A stretch of DNA of 64,000 nucleotides. Source: an uncultured Paludibaculum sp. (GTDB taxonomy: Bacteria; Acidobacteriota; Terriglobia; Bryobacterales; Bryobacteraceae). Location: the NCBI RefSeq assembly GCF_963665245.1, contig NZ_OY762269.1:1302001-1366000 (forward strand), written 5' to 3'. Position numbers and translations under genes: made by a program. Under the pieces are notes generated by a model. The model was not told the DNA's origin, did not search any database, and worked only from the letters and a program-made list of their open reading frames with translations. Shown here piece by piece: positions 45,973 through 54,922 of this stretch; position 1 is the stretch's first letter; each line of letters starts with the position of its first letter.

Positions 45973-47700
45973 TCAATCCGCCAGTTCGACTTCGATCCGG
46001 CGCTGCCCCGCTTCCATGGCGGTGATGCGGAATCGGCGGATTTGACCAACACGCAATGTGTCCTTGGAGCTGGCGGAGGAAGCAGAGGCTCCACCCTTCC
46101 AGCGGGAAGCCAACATGGCCGCCAAATCGTCCACATCGGCGGCGGACGGGCCGGCCGTTTGGGCTGCGGCGACATCTTCGCGGGTCTTGCAGCGGGCGTG
46201 GACACCCTCACCCAATTCAATCTTGGCGTGCGAGCTGTGAACTTCGACCACGCGGCCGGTCAGCAACTCCGAAATCTGATGCTCAGCGATGAACGTGTCG
46301 GCCGAGGTCGGCTCCAACTGCTTCATCCCAAGGCGGATACGCTTTTTCTCTTTGTCGACCTCAAGGACGACAGCCTTCACCGTCTGACCGGCATTCAGCA
46401 TCTCTTTGGGATGCTGAATGCGCTTCTCGCGGGTGATGTCGCCGACATGAATCATGCCTTCGATTCCGTCTCCCAAGTCCACAAACGCACCAAACTGGGC
46501 CAGATTGGTGATGGGCGCCTCGACCACGGTGCCGGCGGGGAACTTCGTATCCACCTGATCCCACGGGTTGCCCAGGGCTTGTTTCAGACCAAGGGAAATG
46601 CGCTTGTCGGCGGCTTTGATCTCGATGACCACCGCTTCGACGTCCTCGCCGATCTGCAAGATATCGCTGGGTTTGCGGACACGCTTGGTCCAGGACATCT
46701 CGGAAAGGTGGATCAGTCCGTCCACACCGGGAGCGATTTCGATAAAGGCGCCAAAGTCGGCCAAGCGGACAACCTTACCCTTTACGCGGTCGCCGGCCTG
46801 GAGCGTGGCGATGGTCTGCGACCAGGGATCCGGTGTTAACTGCTTCAATCCAAGTGAAATCTTCTTCGCCTCACGGTTGATCTTCAGGATCTTCGTCTCA
46901 ATGGACTGGCCCGGAGTGAACAGCGAGGACGGCTTCTCCACACGGTGCCAGCTCATGTCGGTGACATGCAGCAGGCCGTCGATGCCAGGCGTGATCTCGA
47001 CGAATGCGCCGAAGTCGGTCAAGCTGCGGATGCGGCCCTGGACAATCATGCCTTCCTTCAGGCCGGCCATGGCGGCCTGCTTGGCGATGGCGGACTGTTC
47101 TTCGAGGACCGAACGGCGGTCGACCACCACGTCCGGCCGATCCGGGTTGGTGACGTCCAGCTTCGTAATACGGCACTCGATCTGCTGGCCTACCAGGCGG
47201 GACAAGTCGCTCATCTCACGAATGCCACTGCGCGAGGCAGGCAGGAAGGCATGTACACCATCAGCCACCTGTACGCGTAGCCCGCCCTTCACCAATTCAC
47301 TCACGGCCCCGGCGATGACGTCCTTGGCTTCAAACGCGGCCTGCAAGCCGGTGAAATCCTTAGGTTGCTCCACGCGAATGGTGGAAAGCGTGTAATAGCC
47401 GTCATCGGTTCTACCACTGATGTTCACCATCAGGATGTCGCCGGGGGCCAAGTTAGCCGGCAGACCGGGGGTATCCGGTTTCAGGATTCCCTCCATCTTG
47501 CGGCCGACATTGACGACGATCGCCTCTTCCGACACCGATACGATGGTGCCTTCCATTGCTGCGTCGTGGCCTTCCGCGCCGTGATGCTCGGCTTCGAACT
47601 GCCGTAACACATCGCCGAAGCTGGTTTCTTCGGGTGTAGCGGCCGACGGTTCAACCGGATTAGTGGCGTCGATGTTCTGTGGGGATTCGAGGGAATTCAT
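45973..47700 (-). CDS. rpsA: Ribosomal protein S1 (six S1 domains)
   Basis: 575 aa from ATG 47700. Six S1 RNA-binding domains in series: the first two weaker (about 45-190), three canonical ones with DFGAFVEI/DFGAFIEI/QFGAFVDL motifs (about 200-460), and a shortened last one. S1 helps the 30S subunit bind and unfold mRNA, especially with weak Shine-Dalgarno sites. Fittingly, no strong ribosome site is visible upstream of its own ATG, as in other bacteria where S1 autoregulates. The acidic Pro-rich N-terminal 40 residues are extra. Length is near E. coli S1 (557). Confidence 0.93.
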   Translation of the reverse strand: MNSLESPQNIDATNPVEPSAATPEETSFGDVLRQFEAEHHGAEGHDAAMEGTIVSVSEEAIVVNVGRKMEGILKPDTPGLPANLAPGDILMVNISGRTDDGYYTLSTIRVEQPKDFTGLQAAFEAKDVIAGAVSELVKGGLRVQVADGVHAFLPASRSGIREMSDLSRLVGQQIECRITKLDVTNPDRPDVVVDRRSVLEEQSAIAKQAAMAGLKEGMIVQGRIRSLTDFGAFVEITPGIDGLLHVTDMSWHRVEKPSSLFTPGQSIETKILKINREAKKISLGLKQLTPDPWSQTIATLQAGDRVKGKVVRLADFGAFIEIAPGVDGLIHLSEMSWTKRVRKPSDILQIGEDVEAVVIEIKAADKRISLGLKQALGNPWDQVDTKFPAGTVVEAPITNLAQFGAFVDLGDGIEGMIHVGDITREKRIQHPKEMLNAGQTVKAVVLEVDKEKKRIRLGMKQLEPTSADTFIAEHQISELLTGRVVEVHSSHAKIELGEGVHARCKTREDVAAAQTAGPSAADVDDLAAMLASRWKGGASASSASSKDTLRVGQIRRFRITAMEAGQRRIEVELAD

Positions 47701-47790
47701 GGACAAACTCGCGAGACGATACCTATTGTGCCACAAGACGGCAACAGGTTGGCGCGGGCCGTCAAGGCGCACCTGCGCTAAGATGGCGGC

Positions 47791-49074
47791 TTGCCGGGTG
47801 AATTGCCCAATCCCGTGTGGAAGCGGATTCTGTACCCTCAGGATCTGGTTTGGCTTCTTCTGTTCTCGGCTTTGGCATGGGTGAGCCCCACACGAGGCAC
47901 CGCGGAGCTGGAGATGCTGACGGCTCTGGCGGTCCTGCAAGTGGTCACTCCGCGTGTGAGCGCGCTGACCACGCCACGCGGGAACCTGGCTGTCATTCTG
48001 CTGAAGCTGATGCTGGGCTTTCTGCTAATTGGCGTCACCGGAGGAATCGCATCCAGCTACTACCTCATCCTTCTGCTCCCGGTGGTCTCGGCCGCCACAA
48101 CGCTGGGACCGGTTGGCACCACTCTGATCACGGGGCTTGCTTGTGTCGCGTATCTTGCTTTTATACCTGTCACATACAGCCTGGGCTACATGCTGGAAGG
48201 GGTTTACCTTCGGGACTTGAGCCTGCGCGTCATCTTCCTGCCGGCCGTCGCGTACCTCACCTATAGCCTGGCGGAGGCGAACCGGAATGAGGCGTTGCGA
48301 GCCCAGGCGGCCGTGGCCCAACTGGAGGTCGCAAACCGCCGGTTGCTGGAGGCAGAGGCCTCAATGCGGCGCAGTGAGCGATTGGCGGCGCTGGGCCAGT
48401 TGACGGCCGGCCTCGCCCATGAACTTCGGAACCCACTTGGGACGATGAAGGCTTCGGCGGAGATCCTGCTGGAGAAGATCGAACCCGGCAACGACCTGGG
48501 CCACGAGCTCGCTGGCTACATTTCCAGCGAGGTGGACCGCACCAATTCACTGATCACACGCTTTTTGGAGTTTGCGCGGCCGGTGAAACTGCGGCTCGCC
48601 CCTACCGATCTGAACGCGCTCATTGACCTTGTAATCGACCAGTTGGCGCGGATGACTCCCGATGCACCGCCAGAGATCCACAAAAACTACGATCCGACGA
48701 TCCCTCTCATCGAAGCGGATGCTGAGTTACTGGAGAGAGTCATCCTGAATCTGATCCGCAACGCCGTGCAGGCCTCGCCGCCTGGCGTGATCGTCACGGT
48801 GAAGACCCGCGGCGGCCCCGATGTCGTTGAAATGGCAGTAATTGACAGGGGCTCTGGCATCCAGGCCAGCCACCGTGAACAGATCTTCAATCCATTCTTC
48901 ACCACTAAAGCAAACGGAGTGGGTCTTGGTTTGGCGATCACAGCCAAGATTGTGGACGAGCATGGCGGCCGCATCACCGTGGAAAGTGAGCCTGGGCGGG
49001 GTTCGCTGTTCCTCGTCTCTTTGCCGCAGGTCCCGCCGAAGAACCGCCGGATGCAGTCCGAACCCTCGGATTAA
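47791..49074 (+). CDS. Membrane sensor histidine kinase, NtrB/HydH type
   Basis: 427 aa from TTG 47791 (GTG 47815 is an alternative; neither has a strong ribosome site). Five or six membrane segments (about 18-155) form the sensor, followed by a coiled coil and the HisKA domain with GLAHELRNPLG (H210). The HATPase domain has N-box LLERVILNLIRNAVQA, G1 IDRGSGI and G2 GVGLGLAI. Such kinases phosphorylate NtrC-like regulators; the one at 49672 is the likely partner. No extracytoplasmic domain is evident, so sensing is probably within the membrane. Confidence 0.88.
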   Translation: MPGELPNPVWKRILYPQDLVWLLLFSALAWVSPTRGTAELEMLTALAVLQVVTPRVSALTTPRGNLAVILLKLMLGFLLIGVTGGIASSYYLILLLPVVSAATTLGPVGTTLITGLACVAYLAFIPVTYSLGYMLEGVYLRDLSLRVIFLPAVAYLTYSLAEANRNEALRAQAAVAQLEVANRRLLEAEASMRRSERLAALGQLTAGLAHELRNPLGTMKASAEILLEKIEPGNDLGHELAGYISSEVDRTNSLITRFLEFARPVKLRLAPTDLNALIDLVIDQLARMTPDAPPEIHKNYDPTIPLIEADAELLERVILNLIRNAVQASPPGVIVTVKTRGGPDVVEMAVIDRGSGIQASHREQIFNPFFTTKANGVGLGLAITAKIVDEHGGRITVESEPGRGSLFLVSLPQVPPKNRRMQSEPSD

Positions 49075-49173
49075 TGAATGTAAACTCGCCGTCCGGTGCT
49101 GATATTTCGTGGGCTGGCCGAAACTTTCTGCGAACAATTTTCGACGCTGTCCGTCTATTGAAAGCATGGGGCC

Positions 49174-49183
49174 ATGACGTCAT
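49174..49183. promoter_or_regulatory. Palindrome ATGACGTCAT, candidate operator
   Basis: A perfect 10-base palindrome lies about 50 bases before the ATG of the lone winged-helix gene, extended on both sides as CCA and TGG with one extra base. It could be a dimer binding site for that regulator or another, but it is a single short copy. Confidence 0.3.
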
Positions 49184-49232
49184 TGGCACTGACCGATGAC
49201 GGGACCCCTGGGAACCTCAATAGAGGAGTCGA

Positions 49233-49577
49233 ATGAACATGAGTTCGCTTGCAACTATGAATGGGCTGACGATCGGCGCGGCGGCAGTGGCCGTTGCGGC
49301 ACCTGCTGTCGTATCATCCACGCGGCTGACCCGAAAGGAGCGCGAACTGCTCACAATTCTGATGCAGAATCCGGGCCGGTGCATCAGCCGGGAAACGTTG
49401 CTTCGAACGGTCTGGAAATATTCGGATGGGGCGCGCACACGAACGGTGGACGTGCACGTCCAGCGGTTGAGGCGGAAGCTGGGGCGTGAAGCCGCGGCTA
49501 TCAAGACTATTGTCCGCCTTGGCTACTGCTGGTTTCCTGAGCCGGAAATAATCAGCCGTCCGACGCCAGTCTGGTAA
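49233..49577 (+). CDS. Stand-alone OmpR/PhoB-type winged-helix DNA-binding protein
   Basis: 114 aa; GAGGAG lies 4 bases before ATG 49233. Residues about 30-103 are a Trans_reg_C winged helix: LTRKERELLTILMQNPGRCI, SRETLLRTVWKYSDGARTRT, VDVHVQRLRRKLG and IKTIVRLGYCWF. There is no receiver domain; instead a 28-residue Ala/Val-rich N-terminus. It therefore cannot be phosphorylated in the ordinary way. It sits between the NtrB-like kinase and the NtrC-like regulator on the same strand, with 158 bases before it and about 95 after it. Confidence 0.8.
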   Translation: MNMSSLATMNGLTIGAAAVAVAAPAVVSSTRLTRKERELLTILMQNPGRCISRETLLRTVWKYSDGARTRTVDVHVQRLRRKLGREAAAIKTIVRLGYCWFPEPEIISRPTPVW

Positions 49578-49671
49578 CCTAACCCCTCCCCGCGATCCAG
49601 CGGAACCGCGCGCCCGCCCGGCGACGTCTCAATTGTCGAGACCAATCGCATGAGAGATGATAAGGGCGGGC

Positions 49672-51048
49672 ATGATGGCGCGCATCCTAATTGTTGAAGA
49701 CGAAGACAAACTCCGCCGTGTGCTGAGCCTGCAGCTTGAGTCGGCCGGATATGAGGTCGAGAGCGTAGGCTCGGCTGAGGCGGCTTTGCGCCTGCTCGAT
49801 CGTGCGAGCCTTGTGCTGACCGATTTGCGCTTGCCGGCTATGGATGGTCTAGCCCTGCTGGAGTCCATTCAGAGGCAGAGTGGCCACCCGCCTGTGGTCG
49901 TGATGACCGCATTTGGCACCGTCGAGATTGCAGTCGAGGCCATGAAGAAGGGCGCTGCGGATTTTCTGCCGAAGCCGTTCTCGATGGACCACCTGATGGC
50001 GGTCGTGCGGAAGGCTCTGGAGGTTCAATCGCTCCGTGAGGAGAATACCCGCCTCAAGGAAGAGCTAGGCCAGCGCTACCGCTTCGAGAACATCGTGGGC
50101 TCGGGTCCGAAGATGCAGGAGATTCTGGCGGCCATCCTGCGCGTTGGTCCTATGCGCACCACCGTTTTGTTGTGCGGGGAGAGTGGAGTCGGCAAGGACC
50201 TCATTGCTCGAGCGATCCATCATCACTCGCCGCGCAGCGCTCATCCCTTCGTCAAGATTAACTGCACGGCGATTCCCGAAAACCTGATGGAGAGTGAACT
50301 CTTCGGGTACGAAAAAGGCGCCTTCACGGGTGCTGCCACCAGCAAGCCTGGCAAGTTTGAGCAGGCAGACGGCGGCACCGTGTTCCTGGATGAGATAGGT
50401 GACGTGCCCACCGCTGTCCAGGTCAAGCTTCTCCGCATTCTGCAGGAACGCGAGTTCGAGCGGTTGGGCAGCAACAAGACCCGCCAAATCGACGTTCGAG
50501 TGATAGCGGCCACCAATGTCGATTTGCGCCGCGCCCTGGAAGAAGGCAACTTTCGCGAGGACCTCTACTACCGTCTGAATGTCTTCCCGCTCACCATCCC
50601 ATCCTTGCGGGAACGCGCGGAAGACATTCCGATTCTGGCGGAGAACTTCCTGAGGAAGTTCGCGCGAGAGTTGGGGTCGCAGGTGGAAGGCCTGTCGGAG
50701 GCCGCCTGTGAGAAGTTGATGGCCTACCATTGGCCGGGCAACGTCCGCGAGTTGGAGAACGCCATCGAGCGGAGTCTGCTGTACGCTACCGGCACACAAC
50801 TGCAACCGGAGGACATCCGACTGGATCACGCGCCGCGCCGCGCGGTGCCAGGCAACGGCGGGAACGGGAACGGATCCGGGCTTGTGAGCGATTTTCTGCC
50901 TGAGGGGATCTCGCTGGAGGAGCACGAGCAACAACTCATCAGAGAGGCGTTGCGCCGTGCCGCCGGCAACAAGAGCCAAGCCGCGCGTCTGTTGGGCCTG
51001 TCACGCAATGCGCTGCGCTACCGCCTGTCACAGATGGGGTTGGAGTAG
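49672..51048 (+). CDS. Sigma-54-dependent response regulator, NtrC family
   Basis: 458 aa from ATG 49672 (ATG 49657 and 49675 also in frame; AGGG lies 5-8 bases upstream of the latter pair). Receiver domain with phospho-acceptor D51 in LVLTDLRLPAMDG; AAA+ domain with Walker A GESGVGKD (169-176) and the sigma-54 contact loop GAFTGA (216-221); C-terminal Fis-type helix-turn-helix NKSQAARLLGLSRNALRYRL. It would activate sigma-54 promoters when phosphorylated, probably by the kinase at 47791. All key motifs are intact. Confidence 0.93.
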   Translation: MMARILIVEDEDKLRRVLSLQLESAGYEVESVGSAEAALRLLDRASLVLTDLRLPAMDGLALLESIQRQSGHPPVVVMTAFGTVEIAVEAMKKGAADFLPKPFSMDHLMAVVRKALEVQSLREENTRLKEELGQRYRFENIVGSGPKMQEILAAILRVGPMRTTVLLCGESGVGKDLIARAIHHHSPRSAHPFVKINCTAIPENLMESELFGYEKGAFTGAATSKPGKFEQADGGTVFLDEIGDVPTAVQVKLLRILQEREFERLGSNKTRQIDVRVIAATNVDLRRALEEGNFREDLYYRLNVFPLTIPSLRERAEDIPILAENFLRKFARELGSQVEGLSEAACEKLMAYHWPGNVRELENAIERSLLYATGTQLQPEDIRLDHAPRRAVPGNGGNGNGSGLVSDFLPEGISLEEHEQQLIREALRRAAGNKSQAARLLGLSRNALRYRLSQMGLE

Positions 51049-51053
51049 AGGCA

Positions 51054-51914
51054 TCAGGCTTCGCGGCGCTCGTGCCAGAGCTTGACGAATGTGCTGACGA
51101 GGATCACGGCTCCGCCAGCCAGGGCGCGCGCGGCCGGACGCTCTCCGTGGAAGAACCAGGTGAAGATGGGATTACACACCGGCTCCAACAGCAGAAGCGT
51201 GGATGCCTCGAAGGCCCGCACCTGCTTCATGCCGCGGGTCAACAACAGATAGGCAAGACCAATCTGGAGGACTCCGAGGTACAGCAACACGGCGGAATCC
51301 GCGGCGGAGATCGAGTGGATCGGCAAAGCCATCGGCATAGAGATCACAAAGGCAAGGGTGTTGCCGGCCACCACGGTGGCCAAGGCACCGCCGCGTGCTG
51401 CCGGGGTGTGAGCCAGCCAGCGAAGTCCAGCGAGGGTGAAGGCGTACGCCGCGCCCGACAGCGCACCGTAGATGTTCCCGAGCGCCGGATTGGGTGCTGT
51501 GGCGATGGGGTTCTCGACACCGGTGAAGAAGAGGGTCATCCCGGCGACCAGCGCCACGGTGAAGACAATATCGCGCCTGTGTATGGATTCCTTCAAGAAC
51601 AGGGGCCCAATCAGCAGCAGGTAGGCCGGCGCGGTGGACTGCAGAAAGATAGCGTTGGCCGAAGTGGTGAGTTTGATCGCCAGAACGTACGAAACGAGTG
51701 TCGCGGCGTAGGTCAGCCCGACGGGCCAGACTCGCCACGACCATCCTTTGCGCGCCTCCGGAACCAGCGCCATCAGGGCGATCGCCGCGACGATACTGCG
51801 CAGTCCGGCGGTCTGCCATCCGCTCAGCGTAGTGGCCTTGATGGCCGCGCCGCCGGTGGAGAACAGCAGGGCGGCGCCAAGAACCATCAGGCGGCTGGCG
51901 AGAATCGTGTTCAC
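51054..51914 (-). CDS. EamA-family (DMT) transporter
   Basis: 286 aa from GTG 51914, ten predicted membrane segments in two EamA repeats (about 5-135 and 150-280). Typical segments: LLFSTGGAAIKATTLSGWQT and, in the second half, LEPVCNPIFTWFFHGERP. DMT proteins export or import small metabolites such as amino acids; the substrate cannot be predicted. Convergent with the NtrC-like gene (5-base gap) and divergent from galT. Confidence 0.88.
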   Translation of the reverse strand: MNTILASRLMVLGAALLFSTGGAAIKATTLSGWQTAGLRSIVAAIALMALVPEARKGWSWRVWPVGLTYAATLVSYVLAIKLTTSANAIFLQSTAPAYLLLIGPLFLKESIHRRDIVFTVALVAGMTLFFTGVENPIATAPNPALGNIYGALSGAAYAFTLAGLRWLAHTPAARGGALATVVAGNTLAFVISMPMALPIHSISAADSAVLLYLGVLQIGLAYLLLTRGMKQVRAFEASTLLLLEPVCNPIFTWFFHGERPAARALAGGAVILVSTFVKLWHERREA

Positions 51915-51990
51915 GGGGTCGGCAACTCCGAATAGGAGAGTCTAGCAGGGGCGCATATCGCGATAGGATATCCGGGAGAGCCTTGTCTGA

Positions 51991-53031
51991 ATGATCGACC
52001 TAAAGGAACACCCCCACCGCCGGCTGAATCCGCTTACGGGCGACTGGGTACTCGTCTCCCCACACCGCACGAAACGCCCCTGGCAGGGGCAAGTTGAGAA
52101 GGTGGCCCGCGAAACCCGGGCCACCTATGATCCGTCGTGCTATCTCTGTCCGGGCAACGAGCGGGCCGGTGGACACAAGAATCCCGCGTACACGGGTACC
52201 TTCGCTTTTACGAACGACTTCGCGGCGCTGCTACCCTCTTCGCCGGTGGACGAACTCGACCCTCATCCACTACTCCGAGCCGAGGGCGTTTCCGGCATCT
52301 GCCGTGTGATTTGTTTCTCCCCGCGGCATGACCTTACGTTAGCCGAGATGGGCGTGGAGGAGATTCGTGGAGTCGTCGACACCTGGACGGACCAATACAG
52401 CGAGCTCATCCACACTCCGGGCATCGGATACGTGCAGATCTTCGAGAACCGGGGCGCGATGATGGGGTGCTCGAATCCGCACCCGCACTGCCAGATTTGG
52501 GCCAGTTCCGCAGTCCCCACAGAGATTGCGAAAGAGCAAGCCGCGCAGGAGGCCTATCTCCGCGAACATGGACGGACGCTGTTGGCCGATTATCTGGAAT
52601 ATGAGGTGGCGACGGGCGAGCGGTTGGTGTGCGTCAACGAGCATTTCGTCGCGCTGGTGCCGTGGTGGGCGGTTTGGCCGTTCGAAACCATGGTGATCAG
52701 CAGGCGGCCCGTGTCCGGCCTGGACGAGTTGAGCAGCGACGAGCGCGATGGTCTGTCTGACATCCTGAAGCAACTGACGACACGCTACGACAATCTGTTC
52801 GAGATCTCATTCCCATACTCGGGCGGGTTCCATCAGCGCCCGGCAGGCAGCAACAAGGAAGCCTGGCATCTCCACGCGCACTACCATCCTCCACTGCTGC
52901 GATCCGCGACGGTTCGCAAATTCCTGGTCGGCTACGAGATGCTGGCCATGCCTCAACGTGATATTACTCCGGAGGCCGCGGCGCTCCGCTTGCGCGAGCT
53001 GAGCGCTGTCCATTTCAAATCGAGAGTCTGA
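51991..53031 (+). CDS. galT: Galactose-1-phosphate uridylyltransferase
   Basis: 346 aa, normal GalT length. The active site HPHCQIW holds H164 and nucleophile H166, and the CYLC pair (C50, C53) binds zinc. The enzyme exchanges UMP between UDP-glucose and galactose-1-phosphate in the Leloir pathway. The GalK and GalE genes are not adjacent. The gene is followed 15 bases later by the GDSL-DUF1080 gene, so carbohydrate use may link them. Confidence 0.93.
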   Translation: MIDLKEHPHRRLNPLTGDWVLVSPHRTKRPWQGQVEKVARETRATYDPSCYLCPGNERAGGHKNPAYTGTFAFTNDFAALLPSSPVDELDPHPLLRAEGVSGICRVICFSPRHDLTLAEMGVEEIRGVVDTWTDQYSELIHTPGIGYVQIFENRGAMMGCSNPHPHCQIWASSAVPTEIAKEQAAQEAYLREHGRTLLADYLEYEVATGERLVCVNEHFVALVPWWAVWPFETMVISRRPVSGLDELSSDERDGLSDILKQLTTRYDNLFEISFPYSGGFHQRPAGSNKEAWHLHAHYHPPLLRSATVRKFLVGYEMLAMPQRDITPEAAALRLRELSAVHFKSRV

Positions 53032-53046
53032 CAGGAGTCCAAATTC

Positions 53047-54912
53047 ATGCGTTCGATCCGAATCCCCTGTGTGGCCATGATCGTGCTGATTCTGCTGGCC
53101 TGCGCGGCGATGGCGCAGCCGGCGTTCTATCTGACGTCCGGCGACCGTGTCGTCTTCTATGGCGACAGCATTACCGATCAGCGGTTGTACACCACGTTTG
53201 TTGAGACCTTCGTTCGTACCAGATTCCCTCAACTGAATGTCAGCTTTGTTCATTCGGGATGGGGTGGCGACCGCGTTACCGGCGGTGGTGGCGGCCCGGT
53301 TGGGGTGCGCCTGCGACGCGATGTCGCGGTCTACAAACCGACCGTCGTCACCATCATGCTGGGCATGAATGACGGGCGGTACCGGCCCTTCGATCAGACC
53401 GTTTTCGACTGGTACCGCACGGGCTACGAGTCGATGGTGAAGGACCTGAAATCGCTGGTCCCGGAAGCAAGGATCACTCTCATCCGGCCGTCTCCTTACG
53501 ATGAGGTTACGCGACAGGCGATGGATGGAGGCGGCTACAACCCGGTCCTGGTGAAGTTTGGCGACCTGCTGCAGGAGATGGCGGCGAAGCAGGGTATGCA
53601 AGTGGCGGATCTGAATGGGCCCGTCGTCAAAATGCTGGAGCAGGCTAAAGCTACCAATGCCGACCTGGCGGCCCGCATTATCCCGGACCGCGTACACCCG
53701 GGCCCCGCCGGCCACCTGATTATGGCGGCTTCGCTGCTGGAGTCCTGGGGCGCGCCGGGACTTGTCAGTGACGTTGAGCTGGACGCAAGCAACGCGAAAG
53801 TGACCACATCCAGCAATACGGCCGTGACCGGTCTCGCGGCTTCGAATGGCTTGAGCTGGACTCAGACGGATAAGTCTCTGCCCATACCTGTCGACCTGAA
53901 TGACGCGACCATGGCTCTCGCCGTGAAGTCCGGCGGCTTCCTCGAGAAGATGGACCGGGAGACGCTGAAGGTGAATGGGCTGAAACCCGGACACTACGCC
54001 CTGCGCATCGACGGGTTGCAGGTTGCCGTCTTCACCGACGAGCAATTGAAGGCCGGTCTGAACCTCGCCGCGTGGCCGACGCCTATGATGAAGCAGGCCA
54101 GCGAGGTGCACGCCCTGACCATGAAGCGGTCGGGCATCCACAATACCCGCTGGCGCACCATTGAGGTTCCCCTTGAGGCGGATCATTTGGCTGGCGCCAA
54201 GGCGGCCATGGACGCTCTGGACGTTCTCGATGCCGAACTTGACGCGAAACAGCGAGCCGCTGCCGTGCCTTTGGCTCGCAAGTATGAGTTGGTGCCTGTA
54301 ACTGAGGTGGAAGCGCACGTTCCGCCCGGCTTCACGCCGATCTTCAACGGCAAGGATACGACCGGCTGGCACATCAGCCGTACGAACCACCATGGCACGA
54401 CGCCCGACTGGCGCGTGGAGAACGGCGTCCTGGTGGGCATGCAGAATCCCAAGGGGAAGGGGGGCATTCTGCTCACCGACAAGAAGTACAAGAATTTCGA
54501 AGTCTATCTGGAGTTGAACCCGGACTGGGGTTGCGACGGCGGCTTGTTCTTGCGCTCCAGCGAGCGCGGAGAGGCCTATCAGGTGATGATCGACTACCGC
54601 GAGGGCGGCACGCTTGGCGGCGTCTATGGCGAGCGTCTGAAGGACGTAGTGGGCTCCAGCGTGAATGACTGGGAGAAGAACTACAAGCGGAACGAGTGGA
54701 ACTCGATTCGTGCCCGTATTGACGGAGACATTCCCCGAATCCAGGTTTGGATGAATGGAGTCCGTGTCACCGAATGGTCTGATGTGGCCAACCATGCGGT
54801 GGATGGCGCCGCGGAAGGAATGATCGCGGTTCAGGTGCACGGCGGCACGCAGATCTGGAAGGAAGGCGGCAAGCAGATGTTCCGCAACATCGCCGTGCGC
54901 GAGCTTCCGTAA
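53047..54912 (+). CDS. Secreted SGNH/GDSL hydrolase fused to a DUF1080 domain
   Basis: 621 aa with AGGAG 9 bases upstream and a signal peptide (1-23, ending AMAQ). Residues about 30-240 are an SGNH esterase: block I FYGDSITD (S41), GMNDGRY, and block V DRVHPGPAGH (D214, H217). A linker domain of about 180 residues follows. Residues about 428-621 are DUF1080 (FTPIFNGKDTTGWH, GGLFLRSSERGEAYQVMID), a concanavalin-like domain also called 3-keto-disaccharide hydrolase. The fusion suggests deacylation coupled to binding or cleavage of an extracellular glycan. Both active regions appear intact. Confidence 0.85.
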   Translation: MRSIRIPCVAMIVLILLACAAMAQPAFYLTSGDRVVFYGDSITDQRLYTTFVETFVRTRFPQLNVSFVHSGWGGDRVTGGGGGPVGVRLRRDVAVYKPTVVTIMLGMNDGRYRPFDQTVFDWYRTGYESMVKDLKSLVPEARITLIRPSPYDEVTRQAMDGGGYNPVLVKFGDLLQEMAAKQGMQVADLNGPVVKMLEQAKATNADLAARIIPDRVHPGPAGHLIMAASLLESWGAPGLVSDVELDASNAKVTTSSNTAVTGLAASNGLSWTQTDKSLPIPVDLNDATMALAVKSGGFLEKMDRETLKVNGLKPGHYALRIDGLQVAVFTDEQLKAGLNLAAWPTPMMKQASEVHALTMKRSGIHNTRWRTIEVPLEADHLAGAKAAMDALDVLDAELDAKQRAAAVPLARKYELVPVTEVEAHVPPGFTPIFNGKDTTGWHISRTNHHGTTPDWRVENGVLVGMQNPKGKGGILLTDKKYKNFEVYLELNPDWGCDGGLFLRSSERGEAYQVMIDYREGGTLGGVYGERLKDVVGSSVNDWEKNYKRNEWNSIRARIDGDIPRIQVWMNGVRVTEWSDVANHAVDGAAEGMIAVQVHGGTQIWKEGGKQMFRNIAVRELP

Positions 54913-54922
54913 CGGGCCCGGA

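Noticed and set aside
49186..49205. TGGCAC-containing sequence as a sigma-54 promoter before the winged-helix gene
   Set aside because: The -24 half is fine, but the required GC at -12 is absent at the right spacing.
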